Below are positions 25,846-35,993 of a stretch of DNA of 64,000 nt, in pieces (the stretch's first letter is position 1; the number at the start of each line of letters is the position of its first letter). The position numbers were made by a program, and so were the translations under genes. The notes under the pieces are model-generated. The model had not been told where the DNA came from. It did not search any database and saw only the letters and a program-made list of their open reading frames with translations. Source of the stretch: Alloalcanivorax dieselolei B5 (lineage in GTDB: Bacteria; Pseudomonadota; Gammaproteobacteria; Pseudomonadales; Alcanivoracaceae); contig NC_018691.1 in the NCBI RefSeq assembly GCF_000300005.1, positions 3,596,001 to 3,660,000 of the forward strand, given 5' to 3'.

Positions 25846-27645
25846 ATGCAACGCGATCCCCTTTCGATTCTCCAGCACGTATTCGGCTACCACGAGTTCC
25901 GTAACCAGCAGGCCGCCATTATCGACACCCTGGTCAGCGGTGGCGATGCCCTGGTATTGATGCCCACCGGCGGCGGCAAATCCCTGTGTTACCAGATCCC
26001 CGCCCTGGCGCGGGAAGGCGTCGGCGTGGTGGTCAGCCCATTGATCGCGCTGATGCAGGATCAAGTGGACGCGCTCAATGCTCTCGGGGTCAGCGCCGGT
26101 TTCCTCAATTCCACTCTGGACGCCGGCCGCGCCCGGGAACTGGAACAACAGGTCCGCGACGGCACTCTCGACCTGCTCTACGTGGCGCCGGAACGGCTGA
26201 CCCAGGCACGCACTCTGGAACTGCTGCACCAGTCGCCGCTGGCGTTGTTCGCCATCGACGAGGCGCATTGCGTGTCGCAGTGGGGCCATGATTTCCGCAG
26301 CGACTATCTGCAACTGTCCCTGCTGCACCGGGAGTTCCCCCAGGTGCCACGCATCGCGCTCACCGCCACCGCCGATCCGCGCACTCGCCAGGAAATCGCC
26401 GAGCGGCTCGATCTCGGTGGTGCCCGCCACTTCGTTTCCAGCTTCGACCGGCCCAATATCCAGTACCGGATCGAACGCAAGGACAGCGCCCGCCAGCAGT
26501 TGCTAAGGCTGATCCGCAACGAACACGCCGGCGACGCCGGCATCGTTTATTGCCTGTCCCGCAATAAAGTGGACCAGACCGCCGACTGGCTCAACCAGCA
26601 GGGCATTGCCGCCCTGCCCTACCACGCCGGTCTCGGCGGCGAGATGCGCGCTCGCCACCAGCAGCGTTTCCTGCGCGAGGATGGCCTGGTGATGGTGGCC
26701 ACGGTGGCGTTCGGCATGGGCATCGACAAACCGGACGTGCGTTTCGTCGCCCACCTGGATCTGCCCAAAAGCATTGAGGCCTATTACCAGGAAACCGGCC
26801 GCGCCGGCCGTGATGGCGCCCCCGCCACCGCCTGGATGGCCTATGGCCTGGAAGACGCCATCCGTCACAAGCAGATGCTGGCGCAATCGGAAGGCAACGA
26901 ACAGTTCAAGCGTCACGAGCATCAGCGGCTGGAGGCCATGCTCGGTCTCTGTGAAGTGACCCAGTGCCGGCGCCAGGCGCTGCTGAATTATTTTGGCGAA
27001 ACCCTGGAGCAACCCTGCGGCAACTGCGATACCTGCCTGAATCCGCCGCAGACATTCGACGCCACCGAGGTGGCGCGCAAGGCGCTCAGCTGCGTTTACC
27101 GCACCGGCCAGCGCTTCGGCGTCAACCATCTGGTCGATGTGCTCACCGGCAATCGCAGCGACAAGGTGGCCTCCGCCGGCCACGACCATGTCTCCACCTG
27201 GAACATCGGCGGCGAGCTTTCCGCCAATCAGTGGCGGGCCATTTACCGGCAACTGGTGGCACTGGGCCTGCTCGCCGTGGATGCCGCCGGCTATGGCGCG
27301 CTGCAACTCACCGAGACCTGCCGTCCGTATTTACGCGGTGAACGATCGCTGCAACTGCGCAAGGACGTGGCCCGTGCCCAGACCCGCTCCCGCCGTGCCG
27401 AGCGGGTTCCGGTGACGGACGCCGAGCGCCCGCTTTGGGAAGCCCTGCGCGCCTGCCGCAAGCAACTGGCCGAAGAAGCCGGCGTGCCGCCCTATGTGAT
27501 CTTCCACGACGCCACCCTGCTCGACATGATGGCGATTCACCCGACCTCTCTGCGCGACATAGCCAGTGTCAGCGGGGTCGGCGACCGCAAGCTGGAAGCC
27601 TACGGCGACGCTTTCCTGGAAGTGTTCCACCGCTACGCCTCGTGA
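25846..27645 (+). CDS. recQ: RecQ, ATP-dependent DNA helicase
   Basis: Superfamily 2 3'-5' helicase, 599 residues (E. coli 609). Motif [15 protein letters not shown], motif [17 protein letters not shown], the aromatic-rich loop within it, motif [12 protein letters not shown], zinc-binding Cys cluster (C-EVTQC… CGNCDTC), winged helix, and C-terminal HRDC domain (about 525–599, ending LEVFHRYAS). It acts in RecF-pathway recombination and stalled-fork repair. The start [19 protein letters not shown] matches homologues, so the longer upstream frame is discarded. A TATACT-like box at 25833 may be its -10. Confidence 0.97.
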   Translation: MQRDPLSILQHVFGYHEFRNQQAAIIDTLVSGGDALVLMPTGGGKSLCYQIPALAREGVGVVVSPLIALMQDQVDALNALGVSAGFLNSTLDAGRARELEQQVRDGTLDLLYVAPERLTQARTLELLHQSPLALFAIDEAHCVSQWGHDFRSDYLQLSLLHREFPQVPRIALTATADPRTRQEIAERLDLGGARHFVSSFDRPNIQYRIERKDSARQQLLRLIRNEHAGDAGIVYCLSRNKVDQTADWLNQQGIAALPYHAGLGGEMRARHQQRFLREDGLVMVATVAFGMGIDKPDVRFVAHLDLPKSIEAYYQETGRAGRDGAPATAWMAYGLEDAIRHKQMLAQSEGNEQFKRHEHQRLEAMLGLCEVTQCRRQALLNYFGETLEQPCGNCDTCLNPPQTFDATEVARKALSCVYRTGQRFGVNHLVDVLTGNRSDKVASAGHDHVSTWNIGGELSANQWRAIYRQLVALGLLAVDAAGYGALQLTETCRPYLRGERSLQLRKDVARAQTRSRRAERVPVTDAERPLWEALRACRKQLAEEAGVPPYVIFHDATLLDMMAIHPTSLRDIASVSGVGDRKLEAYGDAFLEVFHRYAS

Positions 27646-27867
27646 CGGTCCGCCTTAACGGACTATCCGGTTAAGCACGGGCGATCATCAAACCGTCATT
27701 TCAATGACGCCAAATCATCACATCCTTTATCCAGCATAGGCAGCGCTTCGGGAGTCCGCTCCCGACCCGGGTTCCACACCCAGCCTCCGTCTCCACGGAG
27801 AAGCGCGAAGCAAGGCGCGTGATGGGGTGCACCCGGGCATACCAATACCTATCTGGGGGTTCACATC

Positions 27868-29835
27868 ATGCGATTCACGGCACTACCGCTGTACGCGGTG
27901 CTGCTCGGCGGCCTGTTGTCCGCCTGCGGCGGTTCTTCGTCCTCGTCCGATTCCGGCACGCCACCCACCGATCCCGGCGACGGCGGCGAAACACCCACAC
28001 CCACGCCCACACCGGTTTCCACCCTGCGCATTGGCTTGTTACCCGATACCCAGGGCGGTGGCGATAACGTTTCCATGCATCCGATGAAAGCGGTGCTCGA
28101 CAAAGAGCAGGAACTGGGCGTGGACATCGTGATCCCGGTGGGCGACCTCACCGACCACGGCACCACCCGCGAGTTCGAGCAATGGACCTCGGTGGCGGAA
28201 AGCTACCGCGACGCCGGCATTGAGTTCCTGCCACTGATGGGCAACCACGAAGACAGCTACGCCTACTCGGTGGAATGGATCGAGAACATGAAGCACTACA
28301 TCCCCGAGGATGCGGTGCACATGGCCGGCGCCCAGTACCTGAACTACTACGTGATCCGCGACAACGTGATGATCATCCTGCTCAAGTACTACAACCTGCC
28401 GATCGCCTTTGAATGGATCAAGCAGGAAGTGGCCGCCAACGAAGGCAAATTCGACCATCTGGTGATCGCCAGCCACGACGGCCTGATCGGTGCCAAATAC
28501 GGCGAAACCCGCGAGATGATCGTCGAGGGCACCAAAGGCGATAATGCCCTGATGGACATGTGGGACGACATCCGTGCCTTCTTCGCCCGCTATGACGTGC
28601 TCTGGGTACAGGGCCACGAACACATGTATCAGCGCTCCGTGGTCACCGCGCCGATCTGGGTCGACCCGTCATCCTGGACCACCGCCGACGGCAATTACCG
28701 CCTGCCGCAGTACACCCAGATCATGTCCGGCAACGCCTCCTATAAAGGCTATGAATTCCGCTACGGCGAGCGCGAGCTGGTGCAGCGCATCGTGCAGCAG
28801 AAGATGAACACTCGCAGCAACGGCTCCCCGGCCTATGACGCCAACGCCTCGGTGCTCACCTTCCAGGGCGACCGGGTCGACTATGAGTCCTGGTACGTCG
28901 AACACACCATCGGCAGCAACGAAGACGGCGTCAAAGAACTGGCCGACCCGCAATGGAAACTGATGGACCGCTTCTCACGCACCAAGAACCGCTGCGAGCG
29001 GCTGGTCTACCCCAACTCCATCCCCGAGGGCACCCGCCCGGTGATGTACCTGGACGCCAGCTACATCAGCAACGACTGCACCGGCGACGACGGCAGCGTG
29101 GCGCGCATGGTGGCCGGCACCAACAACACCTTTAACCGGGTCGAAAGCCGTACCCGCGACATGGGCGTGACCCCTGGCTTCAGTCGTGCCGAAACCGTCA
29201 CCGACCTGATGCGCCTGGGCTACCAGTTCCTGTTCCAGTATCACCAGAACTGGACTCCCAATCTCAATGGTAACAACCGTCTGGTGCCGCTCAACGAATC
29301 CGAAGTGGAGATTCCCGAAACCACCATTGATCTGAAAGAGCTGGTGACCATGAGCTGGCAGCAGGGCAACGGGGAAACCGCCTCGGACATCCTGATCGTC
29401 AGCGGCACCCAGAACCAGACCGGCACCTACTCCAGCGCCTACGGTGCGGTGAAGGACATCGAAAGCATGGTCGGCCTGCCCGGCAGCCAGCCCGACGGCA
29501 CCGCCAAGCAGCCCCACACCCTGCCGGCCACCGCCAGCAAGGATTGGGATCTGGCCACCGCCGTGTCCGACACCTACGCCATCACCTTCGACACCGCCGA
29601 GGGCCTGGACGCCACCAGCCATATCCTGGGCTGGCGCACCGCCGACGGCTGGCAACCCATCGCCAGCAGCGATTGCGTGGTGCAACAACCGTTCGACGGC
29701 GCCTTCGTGAATACCCCGCCAACCCGCCCCGAGGCCTGCGCCGACGCCCCCCTGGTGGGCTTCGACGCGGATCACGGCCGGCGCTGGTGGGCGGTACTGC
29801 AGCAGGACGCCGAGTTGGCTTTGCTTCAACGCTGA
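27868..29835 (+). CDS. Calcineurin-like metallophosphoesterase lipoprotein
   Basis: 655-residue predicted lipoprotein. The signal peptide ends with the lipobox LSAC (Cys20), then a Gly/Ser-rich and Thr/Pro repeat linker to about residue 50. Metallophosphoesterase motifs in order: LLPDTQGGGD (D-x-H variant with Q), GDLTDHG, LMGNHEDS, the later ASHDGLIG and VQGHEHMYQR. The C-terminal ~300 residues have no family I can name. The substrate is unknown; such proteins include extracellular phosphodiesterases and nucleotidases. Monocistronic, followed by a nested palindromic element. Confidence 0.82.
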   Translation: MRFTALPLYAVLLGGLLSACGGSSSSSDSGTPPTDPGDGGETPTPTPTPVSTLRIGLLPDTQGGGDNVSMHPMKAVLDKEQELGVDIVIPVGDLTDHGTTREFEQWTSVAESYRDAGIEFLPLMGNHEDSYAYSVEWIENMKHYIPEDAVHMAGAQYLNYYVIRDNVMIILLKYYNLPIAFEWIKQEVAANEGKFDHLVIASHDGLIGAKYGETREMIVEGTKGDNALMDMWDDIRAFFARYDVLWVQGHEHMYQRSVVTAPIWVDPSSWTTADGNYRLPQYTQIMSGNASYKGYEFRYGERELVQRIVQQKMNTRSNGSPAYDANASVLTFQGDRVDYESWYVEHTIGSNEDGVKELADPQWKLMDRFSRTKNRCERLVYPNSIPEGTRPVMYLDASYISNDCTGDDGSVARMVAGTNNTFNRVESRTRDMGVTPGFSRAETVTDLMRLGYQFLFQYHQNWTPNLNGNNRLVPLNESEVEIPETTIDLKELVTMSWQQGNGETASDILIVSGTQNQTGTYSSAYGAVKDIESMVGLPGSQPDGTAKQPHTLPATASKDWDLATAVSDTYAITFDTAEGLDATSHILGWRTADGWQPIASSDCVVQQPFDGAFVNTPPTRPEACADAPLVGFDADHGRRWWAVLQQDAELALLQR

Positions 29836-29865
29836 ACTGGCTATATCGGCCGGTTCGTCTTTGCA

Positions 29866-29992
29866 GAGGGGGAGCGTTGCCGGTCAGGGCGTTGAACCTT
29901 TCGGTTGGCTGTGACCGAGGGTCTTGCGTGTTCCCCCGGGGGAACACGCAAGACCCACCTCCGGAGCACCCTGACCGGCAACACTCCTCCCT
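29866..29992. repeat. Nested inverted repeat with a perfect 38-bp palindrome
   Basis: The outer arms 29866–29889 and 29969–29992 match as inverted copies at 20 of 24 positions (14 contiguous). Inside, 29919–29956 is an uninterrupted palindrome: 19 bases GGGTCTTGCGTGTTCCCCC followed at once by their complement. No T-run follows on either strand. Confidence 0.9.
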
Positions 29993-30126
29993 AGAAAGAC
30001 ATCCCCTGCTGGAAAGGAAAAACTTCCCCCTATCCGCGATAAACCCAACAAAACCCTCGTACACCCCCCGCCAATCAGGTACCCTTCCCCGCCTCTCACC
30101 CTCCTGAACCTCTAAAGACTCCCTCT

Positions 30127-31491
30127 ATGGATTTCGCTTCCCTCGGATTGATCGATCCCCTTTTGCGTGCCGTGGCCGAACAGGGTTACGACCGTCCCTC
30201 GCCGATTCAGGCCCAGGCCATTCCCGCGGTTCTGGGTGGCAGTGATGTGATGGCCGCCGCCCAGACCGGCACCGGCAAGACCGCCGGCTTCACCCTGCCG
30301 CTGCTGCAACGGCTGGAGCCAGGCAAGCCGGCAGCCAGCCGCCAGGTGCGCGCGCTGGTGCTGACGCCCACCCGTGAGCTGGCCGCCCAGGTCGGCGAAA
30401 GCGTGGCCGAGTACGGCAAATATTTGCCAGCGCTGCGCTCCGCCGTGGTGTTCGGCGGCGTCAACATCAACCCGCAGATCAACCGTCTGCGCGGCGGTGT
30501 GGATGTGCTGGTGGCCACCCCCGGACGGTTGCTGGACCTGTATCAGCAAAAGGCGATGTCCTTCGATCAACTGGAAATCCTGGTACTGGATGAAGCGGAC
30601 CGGATGCTCGACATGGGCTTCATCCACGACATCCGCAAGGTGCTGCGGCTGCTGCCGAAGCAGCGGCAGACGCTGATGTTCTCCGCCACCTTTTCCAATG
30701 AGATCCGGACGCTGGCGAAAACCCTGGTGCGCAGCCCCAAGGAAATCGACATCAGCCCGCGCAACAGCACCGCCGAGCGGGTGCGTCAATGGGTGGTGAC
30801 CGTGGACAAACGGCACAAGGCGGCACTGCTCACCCATCTGATCGGCGAGCAGCAATGGTTCCAGGTGCTGGTGTTCACCCGTACCAAACACGGCGCCAAC
30901 CGCCTGGCCAAACAGTTGGAAAGTGCCGGCATCGAGGCCGTCGCGATCCATGGCAACAAGAGCCAGAACGCCCGTACCCGCGCCCTGGCCGGATTCAAAA
31001 GCGGTGACGTGCGCGCCCTGGTGGCCACCGACATCGCCGCCCGTGGTCTGGATATCGACCAGTTGCCGCAGGTGGTGAACTTCGACCTGCCCAACGTGGC
31101 CGAGGACTACGTGCACCGGATCGGCCGTACCGGCCGCGCCGGCGCCGACGGCGAAGCGGTGTCCCTGGTCAGCGGCGAGGACCAGAAACTGCTCAAGGGC
31201 ATCGAGCGGCTGATCAAGCAGCCCATCGAACGCCGCCAGGTGGACAACTTCGAGCCGCCGGCGGTGGCCGATATCCCTGATGAGAGGGAGCCGCGTTCCC
31301 GTCCCAATGGTTCCCGCTCCGGCTCTCGCTCTGGCCCCCGTTCCGACAGTGCCTCTCCCAACAAGGGCGGCCAGCGTCGCTCCGCGCCCCGCGGCGCCGA
31401 CGGCAAACCGGCGCCACGCCGGCGCCGCCGCAGTGGCGGTGGTGGTGGCCAACGCAGCGGCAACGGCGGCAATCGCGCCAGCCGCGGCTGA
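30127..31491 (+). CDS. RhlE-type DEAD-box RNA helicase
   Basis: 454-residue DEAD-box helicase. Q motif and motif [12 protein letters not shown], motif Ia PTRELAAQ, motif [15 protein letters not shown], motif III SAT, motif [11 protein letters not shown], motif [12 protein letters not shown]. After about residue 380 comes a Ser/Arg/Gly-rich basic tail, typical of RhlE-family RNA-binding extensions that bring the helicase to ribosomal RNA or the degradosome. Which paralogue it is (RhlE, SrmB-like) cannot be fixed without a tree. It has its own leader after the palindromic element. Confidence 0.93.
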   Translation: MDFASLGLIDPLLRAVAEQGYDRPSPIQAQAIPAVLGGSDVMAAAQTGTGKTAGFTLPLLQRLEPGKPAASRQVRALVLTPTRELAAQVGESVAEYGKYLPALRSAVVFGGVNINPQINRLRGGVDVLVATPGRLLDLYQQKAMSFDQLEILVLDEADRMLDMGFIHDIRKVLRLLPKQRQTLMFSATFSNEIRTLAKTLVRSPKEIDISPRNSTAERVRQWVVTVDKRHKAALLTHLIGEQQWFQVLVFTRTKHGANRLAKQLESAGIEAVAIHGNKSQNARTRALAGFKSGDVRALVATDIAARGLDIDQLPQVVNFDLPNVAEDYVHRIGRTGRAGADGEAVSLVSGEDQKLLKGIERLIKQPIERRQVDNFEPPAVADIPDEREPRSRPNGSRSGSRSGPRSDSASPNKGGQRRSAPRGADGKPAPRRRRRSGGGGGQRSGNGGNRASRG

Positions 31492-31500
31492 TCGAACCCA

Positions 31501-31530
31501 CGCTCGCGGCGCCTTGCCCCGCCGCGAGCG
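31501..31530 (+). terminator. Stem-loop after the rhlE-like gene
   Basis: CGCTCGCGGCG (31501–31511) and CGCCGCGAGCG (31520–31530) form an 11-bp perfect stem with an 8-nt loop, 10 bp after the stop. No T-run follows, so it may protect the 3' end or need Rho. Confidence 0.4.
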
Positions 31531-31569
31531 ACTCCTCACCATCCACTATCCGGTCTAATTGTTCCTCTA

Positions 31570-31590
31570 CTGTTCAAAAATCATGAACAG
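31570..31590. promoter_or_regulatory. Operator-like palindrome upstream of the SDR gene
   Basis: CTGTTCA and TGAACAG face each other across 7 bp, in an AT-rich patch 88 bp before the SDR start. The form suits a dimeric regulator, but none is adjacent. Confidence 0.45.
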
Positions 31591-31677
31591 TGATATCGAA
31601 TTTCTCCTGATTATTCGCTCTGCACACAGGCGTATGGTGTCCCGGTTTCCCGCATAAACCGATCAAGGAGAACCTGC

Positions 31678-32418
31678 ATGTCCGCTCCCCATCACAACGT
31701 TGCCATCGTCACCGGCGCCTCCCGCGGTATCGGTGCCGCCATTGCCGAACGTCTGGCCGCCGATGGCCATGCCGTGGTGATCAACTACGCCGCCAGCGCC
31801 CCGGCGGCGGAAGCCCTGGCGGCGAAAATCGAGCAGGCCGGCGGCACCGCCCTGCCGGTCAAGGCCGATGTCAGTGACCCGGAGGCGGTGGCGCGCCTGT
31901 TTGATGCCACCGAAACGGCGTTCGGTGGCGTCGACGTGCTGATCAACAACGCCGGTATTCTCAAGCTGGCGTCACTGGCCGACGGCGACGACGAGCTGGT
32001 GGACAGCCAGATCGCCATCAATCTCAAGGGCACACTGAATACGTTGCGCCAGGCATCGCGGCGCCTGCGCGAGGGTGGTCGCATCGTCAATTTCTCCACC
32101 AGCGTGGTGGGCCTGAAGCTGGAAAACTACGGCGTTTACGCCGCCACCAAAGCGGCGGTGGAAACGCTGACCGGCATTCTCGCCAAGGAACTGCGCGGTC
32201 GTGACATCACCGTCAATGCGGTGGCCCCGGGCCCCACCGCCACCGATCTGTTCCTGGATGGCAAATCGGAGGAGCTGGTGGAACGGCTGGCGAAACTCAG
32301 CCCCATGGAACGGCTCGGCACGCCAAGGGATATCGCCGGCACCGTGGCGTTCCTGGTCGGCGCCGATGGCGGCTGGGTCAACGGCCAGGTCCTGCGCGCC
32401 AATGGTGGCGTGATCTAG
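31678..32418 (+). CDS. Short-chain dehydrogenase/reductase
   Basis: Classical SDR of 246 residues. NAD(P) motif TGASRGIGAA at 11–20, NNAG at about 88, catalytic Ser in NFSTSVVGLK, and the YGVYAATKAA catalytic Tyr-Lys pair. The Arg after the first Gly (SRGIG) suggests NADPH preference. Substrate unknown; neighbours do not settle it. The ATG at 31678 has AAGGAG 8–9 bases upstream, the clearest ribosome site nearby. It is probably monocistronic, with a repeat-rich spacer after it. Confidence 0.9.
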   Translation: MSAPHHNVAIVTGASRGIGAAIAERLAADGHAVVINYAASAPAAEALAAKIEQAGGTALPVKADVSDPEAVARLFDATETAFGGVDVLINNAGILKLASLADGDDELVDSQIAINLKGTLNTLRQASRRLREGGRIVNFSTSVVGLKLENYGVYAATKAAVETLTGILAKELRGRDITVNAVAPGPTATDLFLDGKSEELVERLAKLSPMERLGTPRDIAGTVAFLVGADGGWVNGQVLRANGGVI

Positions 32419-32894
32419 ATCCAACACGGCGGGCAACCGCGGCTCGTGAGCCGCTCCCACGACCAATCCGGGGTTACCGGAAGGTCTCTATACCCTCGTC
32501 CCATAATTCGCTGACACGCTTACACGCAACACGCTGGCACGCTAACCGCCCGGCATGCCAGCCGGTTTTCGAGACATGAATTCCGGTCGGATGCGCGGTT
32601 CGTGGGCACTGCTGCCCGATCCATTTTGGCGGATTGGGCGCCGGGCTCAATTCGCGTGTGTATACACGCTTCCCACAAGAGGGCTACAGGGTCGCTGTGG
32701 GAGCGGCCTGGGCCGCGAATGGAGCGTGTTAGCGTGCCGGCGTGTTGCGTGCCAGCGATGCTTTCACGTCCAGCCCGCCCAAAAAGCCGACCATCGTCTA
32801 CTGGCATCCCGACAGCTCCGGTGCTTGGATAACAGCACGGCGTGCCGACGTCGCCTCCGCGCGCCACAAAACAACAAACGGCAAGGAATCGGAA
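32419..32894. other. Repeat-rich spacer between SDR and prpE (476 bp)
   Basis: It holds REP-like cores (32439–32454 and 32697–32719) and one large copy of the CACGC-rich inverted element (32515–32757). No gene and no clear promoter seen, though prpE has AAGGAATCGG before its start. Confidence 0.75.
32515..32757. repeat. CACGC-rich inverted element, copy 3
   Basis: The ends (32515–32546 and 32728–32757) match as inverted copies over about 27 of 30 positions and share the core ACACGCAACACGC. The interior is 181 bp and contains a REP-like core, CTGTGGGAGCGGCCTGGGCC at about 32696–32715. Confidence 0.75.
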
Positions 32895-34802
32895 ATGAGC
32901 TATCGGAATGCCTTTCAGCAGGCCCGCCAACAACCGGAAGTCTTCTGGGCCGAACAGGCCCGCAACGTGGCCTGGTACCAGCCGCCCACGCGCATCCTTG
33001 AAACCCTGGACGACGGTACTCACCGCTGGTTCGGCGATGGCCGCCTGAACACCTGCCATCTGGCTCTGGACCATCAGGTGGAGCAGGGCCGGGGTGAGCA
33101 GGATGCGCTGATCTTCGATTCCCCGGTCACCGGCATCCGCCAACGTTTCACCTACAATCAGCTGTTGGCGCGGGTGGCGGAGCTGGCCGGTGCGCTCACC
33201 CGTCTTGGTGTCGGCGCCGGCGATGGTGTGGTGATCTATATGCCGATGGTGCCGGAAGCGGCCATGGCCATGCTCGCCTGCGCCCGCATTGGCGCGGTGC
33301 ATTCGGTGGTATTCGGCGGTTTCGCCGCCAACGAACTGGCGGTGCGCATCGACGACGCCCAACCCAAGGTGATCCTGACCGCCTCCTGCGGCATCGAGAT
33401 CGATCGCGTGATCGAATATCCGCCGCTGGTTCACGGCGCGCTGCAACAGTGCCGACACCCGGTGGATCAGGTACTGGTGCTGCAGCGGGAAAACGCGCCG
33501 GCGGACCTGGCCCGCTTCGGATTTCTGGATTGGGAGGAGACCGTCACCGGCAGCGAACCGGCACCGCCAGTGGCGCTCAACGCCACCGATCCGCTCTATA
33601 TCATGTACACCTCCGGTACCACCGGTAAGCCCAAGGGCATCGTCCGCGACCACGGCGGCCATGCCGTCGCGCTGCTCTACGCACTGCGCAATGTCTATGG
33701 CATGGAAGCCGGGGAAATCTGGTGGGGCTGCTCCGACGTGGGCTGGGTGGTGGGCCACTCGTTCATCGTCTACGCGCCGCTGCTGGGCGGCTGCACCACG
33801 GTGATGTTCGAAGGCAAGCCGGTGAAGACGCCGGACGCCGGCGCCTACTGGCGTCTGGTGGAAGAGTACGGCATCAACGGTCTGTTCGCCGCGCCCACCG
33901 CGTTCCGCGCCATGCGCAAGGAAGATCCCGAAGGCCGGTTGTTCCAGCGCTACCGGATCGACACGCTCAAGCACCTGTTCGTCGCCGGCGAGAAGCTGGA
34001 TACCCCCACTTACCAATGGCTCAGCGATCTCACCGGGCGGCCGGTGTACGACCACTGGTGGCAGACCGAGACCGGCTGGCCGGTGACCGCCCCCTGCGCC
34101 GGCCTGGGCGAACGGGAAGTGCGCAACGGCTCCACCAACCGGGCGGTACCCGGCTATCTGGTGGAAGTGCTCGGCGAGGACGGCCAGCCGCTGCCGCCCA
34201 ACCAGGAAGGCGATATCGTGCTGCGCCTGCCGTTGCCGCCGGGCTGCGCGCAAACGCTTTGGAACGATCATCCGCGCTATCTGGAAAGCTATTTGCGCAC
34301 CTATCCCGGCTATTACCACACCGGCGATGGCGGTTACCTGGACGAAGACGGTTTCGTGCACATCATGGGCCGCACCGATGACGTCATCAACGTGGCCGGT
34401 CACCGGCTTTCCACCGGGATCATGGAGGAGCACATCGCCACCCATTCGGCGGTGGCGGAATCGGCGGTGGTGGGCCGCCACGATGAACTGCGGGGGGAAG
34501 TGCCGCTGGGTCTGGTGGTACTCAAGGACGGCGTGGCGCAATCGTCGCAACAGGTGGAACAGGAACTGATCGCCCTGATCCGCCACCAGGTGGGCGCCGT
34601 GGCCTGCTTCCGCCGTGCGCTGATCGTGCCACGGCTGCCGAAAACCCGCTCCGGCAAGACCTTGCGCGCCGCTTTGCGTAAGATGGTCAACGGTAAGGAT
34701 TTCCCCCTGCCGCCCACCATCGACGACCCGGCCATTCTCAACGAGATCAGTGATGTGCTGATCCGTGAGGGCGAAGTCGCGCGACCCGGGCAGGTTCTAT
34801 GA
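32895..34802 (+). CDS. prpE: Propionyl-CoA synthetase (acyl-CoA synthetase, ANL family)
   Basis: 635-residue adenylate-forming enzyme converting a short-chain acid, CoA and ATP to acyl-CoA. ATP/AMP motif YTSGTTGKPKGIVRDHGGH, later YDHWWQTETGWPV and the hinge region YHTGDGGYLDEDGF. The acetylatable catalytic Lys is in PKTRSGKTLRAALRKM near the C-terminus. Overall wording (AYRNAF-like start, CGIEIDRVIEYPPL) follows PrpE rather than acetyl-CoA synthetase. The ATG at 32895 follows AAGGAATCGGAA. The rhodanese gene begins 10 bp after its stop, so the two are probably one operon. Confidence 0.9.
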   Translation: MSYRNAFQQARQQPEVFWAEQARNVAWYQPPTRILETLDDGTHRWFGDGRLNTCHLALDHQVEQGRGEQDALIFDSPVTGIRQRFTYNQLLARVAELAGALTRLGVGAGDGVVIYMPMVPEAAMAMLACARIGAVHSVVFGGFAANELAVRIDDAQPKVILTASCGIEIDRVIEYPPLVHGALQQCRHPVDQVLVLQRENAPADLARFGFLDWEETVTGSEPAPPVALNATDPLYIMYTSGTTGKPKGIVRDHGGHAVALLYALRNVYGMEAGEIWWGCSDVGWVVGHSFIVYAPLLGGCTTVMFEGKPVKTPDAGAYWRLVEEYGINGLFAAPTAFRAMRKEDPEGRLFQRYRIDTLKHLFVAGEKLDTPTYQWLSDLTGRPVYDHWWQTETGWPVTAPCAGLGEREVRNGSTNRAVPGYLVEVLGEDGQPLPPNQEGDIVLRLPLPPGCAQTLWNDHPRYLESYLRTYPGYYHTGDGGYLDEDGFVHIMGRTDDVINVAGHRLSTGIMEEHIATHSAVAESAVVGRHDELRGEVPLGLVVLKDGVAQSSQQVEQELIALIRHQVGAVACFRRALIVPRLPKTRSGKTLRAALRKMVNGKDFPLPPTIDDPAILNEISDVLIREGEVARPGQVL

Positions 34803-34812
34803 TCAGGAGAGA

Positions 34813-35211
34813 ATGATGACAACACTGACCCTGAGCAGTGACGAACTGGTACGGCGGGCCAAGGCCCGCATCGAATCCCTGACGGCGGAGGACGCGGTGG
34901 CGCTGCTTGATGACCCCGGCACCCGCTTCGTTGATCTGCGCGACGTGCGCGAGCTGCAGCGCGAAGGCACCGTGCCCGGCGCCCTGCACTGCCCGCGCGG
35001 CATGCTGGAGTTCTGGGTCGACCCGGATTCCCCCTATCACAAGGAGGCTTTCGATACCGGCCAGCGTTTCGTCCTGTTTTGCGCCCTGGGCCATCGTTCC
35101 GCCCTGGCCACCCAGCAGTTGGTGGAGATGGGCTTTGGCCCGGTGTGTGACATCGAAGGCGGCTTCAAGGCCTGGCGCGAAGCCGGCGGCGCGGTGGACA
35201 AGAAAGACTGA
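34813..35211 (+). CDS. Rhodanese-domain protein
   Basis: Single rhodanese domain of 132 residues. The domain begins at FVDLRDVRELQREGTVPGALHCPRG and has the active-site loop CALGHRSALA, whose Cys would carry the persulfide, then FGPVCDIEGGFKAW at the C-terminal end. It may move sulfur or act in a stress role; there is no partner to say which. Start at 34813, with a second ATG at 34816; AGGAGA lies just upstream and fits either. It follows prpE by 10 bp. Confidence 0.88.
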   Translation: MMTTLTLSSDELVRRAKARIESLTAEDAVALLDDPGTRFVDLRDVRELQREGTVPGALHCPRGMLEFWVDPDSPYHKEAFDTGQRFVLFCALGHRSALATQQLVEMGFGPVCDIEGGFKAWREAGGAVDKKD

Positions 35212-35220
35212 ATCCGGCGC

Positions 35221-35928
35221 TCACTTGAGCGGACCGCACACCCGTTCGAATCCCGCCACCACGAACGGGATCATGCGGTCGTAGGCGGTCTGAAAGTCGT
35301 CGGAGCGGCACAGGCCGCCGGACATGACGTTGATACGGCCGGTGTTGGCGAACGTCAGTGACATGGCACCGGACATGAAGTGGTAGCACCAATACAGATC
35401 GGCGCGCTCCGCCCGTGGCAGGGCCGCCGCCAACGCCTCCACGAACGCTTCCATGGGGCCATCGAAATGGCGGCTCATCAGTACCGGTCCCCACACCGGC
35501 GAGGTGTTCACGTAGGCCAGCAGCGCGCAATAGTTACGCCACCCCTGATCCTCGCTTTCCTGGGCCATTTCCAGTGGCCGCAGATACGCCTCGATGATTT
35601 TTTCCAGCGGTATCGGATCGCATTCGGCACGGGCCGAAGCCAGTGCCGCCAGGCGGTCTTCGTTGAGAATGCGCGCGCGGCGCTGAAATACGGTATCGAA
35701 CAGCTTCTGCTTGGCGCCGAAGTAATAGCCGATCAGGGCCAGATCGACATCGGCTTCGCCGGCCACCGCCCGTAACGTGACGGCGTCATAACCGTGGTAG
35801 GCGAACAGACGCTCGGCGGCGTCCAGAATCAGCGTGTCGCGGTTGCCCCCGCCATCGCGGGAACGCGGCCGGCCCACGGCTTTCTTCCTGGCCGGGGATT
35901 TCGCGGACTTGGGGGGCTTGGTCGTCAT
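35221..35928 (-). CDS. TetR-family regulator
   Basis: 235-residue TetR protein with a basic N-terminal extension (Lys/Arg/Pro to residue 30). Helix-turn-helix VTLRAVAGEADVDLALIGYYFGAKQKLF at about 50–77. The C-terminal domain has the EYAYLR-type and LYWCYHFMSGAMSL segments seen in regulators of fatty-acid or aromatic degradation. It converges on the rhodanese gene with 9 bp between stops, and may control the PHB depolymerase gene that precedes it on the same strand or prpE; neither is shown. Confidence 0.86.
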   Translation of the reverse strand: MTTKPPKSAKSPARKKAVGRPRSRDGGGNRDTLILDAAERLFAYHGYDAVTLRAVAGEADVDLALIGYYFGAKQKLFDTVFQRRARILNEDRLAALASARAECDPIPLEKIIEAYLRPLEMAQESEDQGWRNYCALLAYVNTSPVWGPVLMSRHFDGPMEAFVEALAAALPRAERADLYWCYHFMSGAMSLTFANTGRINVMSGGLCRSDDFQTAYDRMIPFVVAGFERVCGPLK

Positions 35929-35993
35929 GGACGGATAGTACGCAAGCCCCCCGGCTTCAACAACCGCCGGTTTTTCCCGGCGTCAGTCTCACT

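Noticed and set aside
27653-27676. Hairpin-like CTTAACGGA…TCCGGTTAAG after recQ
   Set aside because: One-base bulge and no T-run; too weak to call a terminator.
35245-35262. GTTCGAATCCCG, which resembles a tRNA T-arm
   Set aside because: It lies within the TetR coding sequence and has no matching stem, acceptor or anticodon arm.
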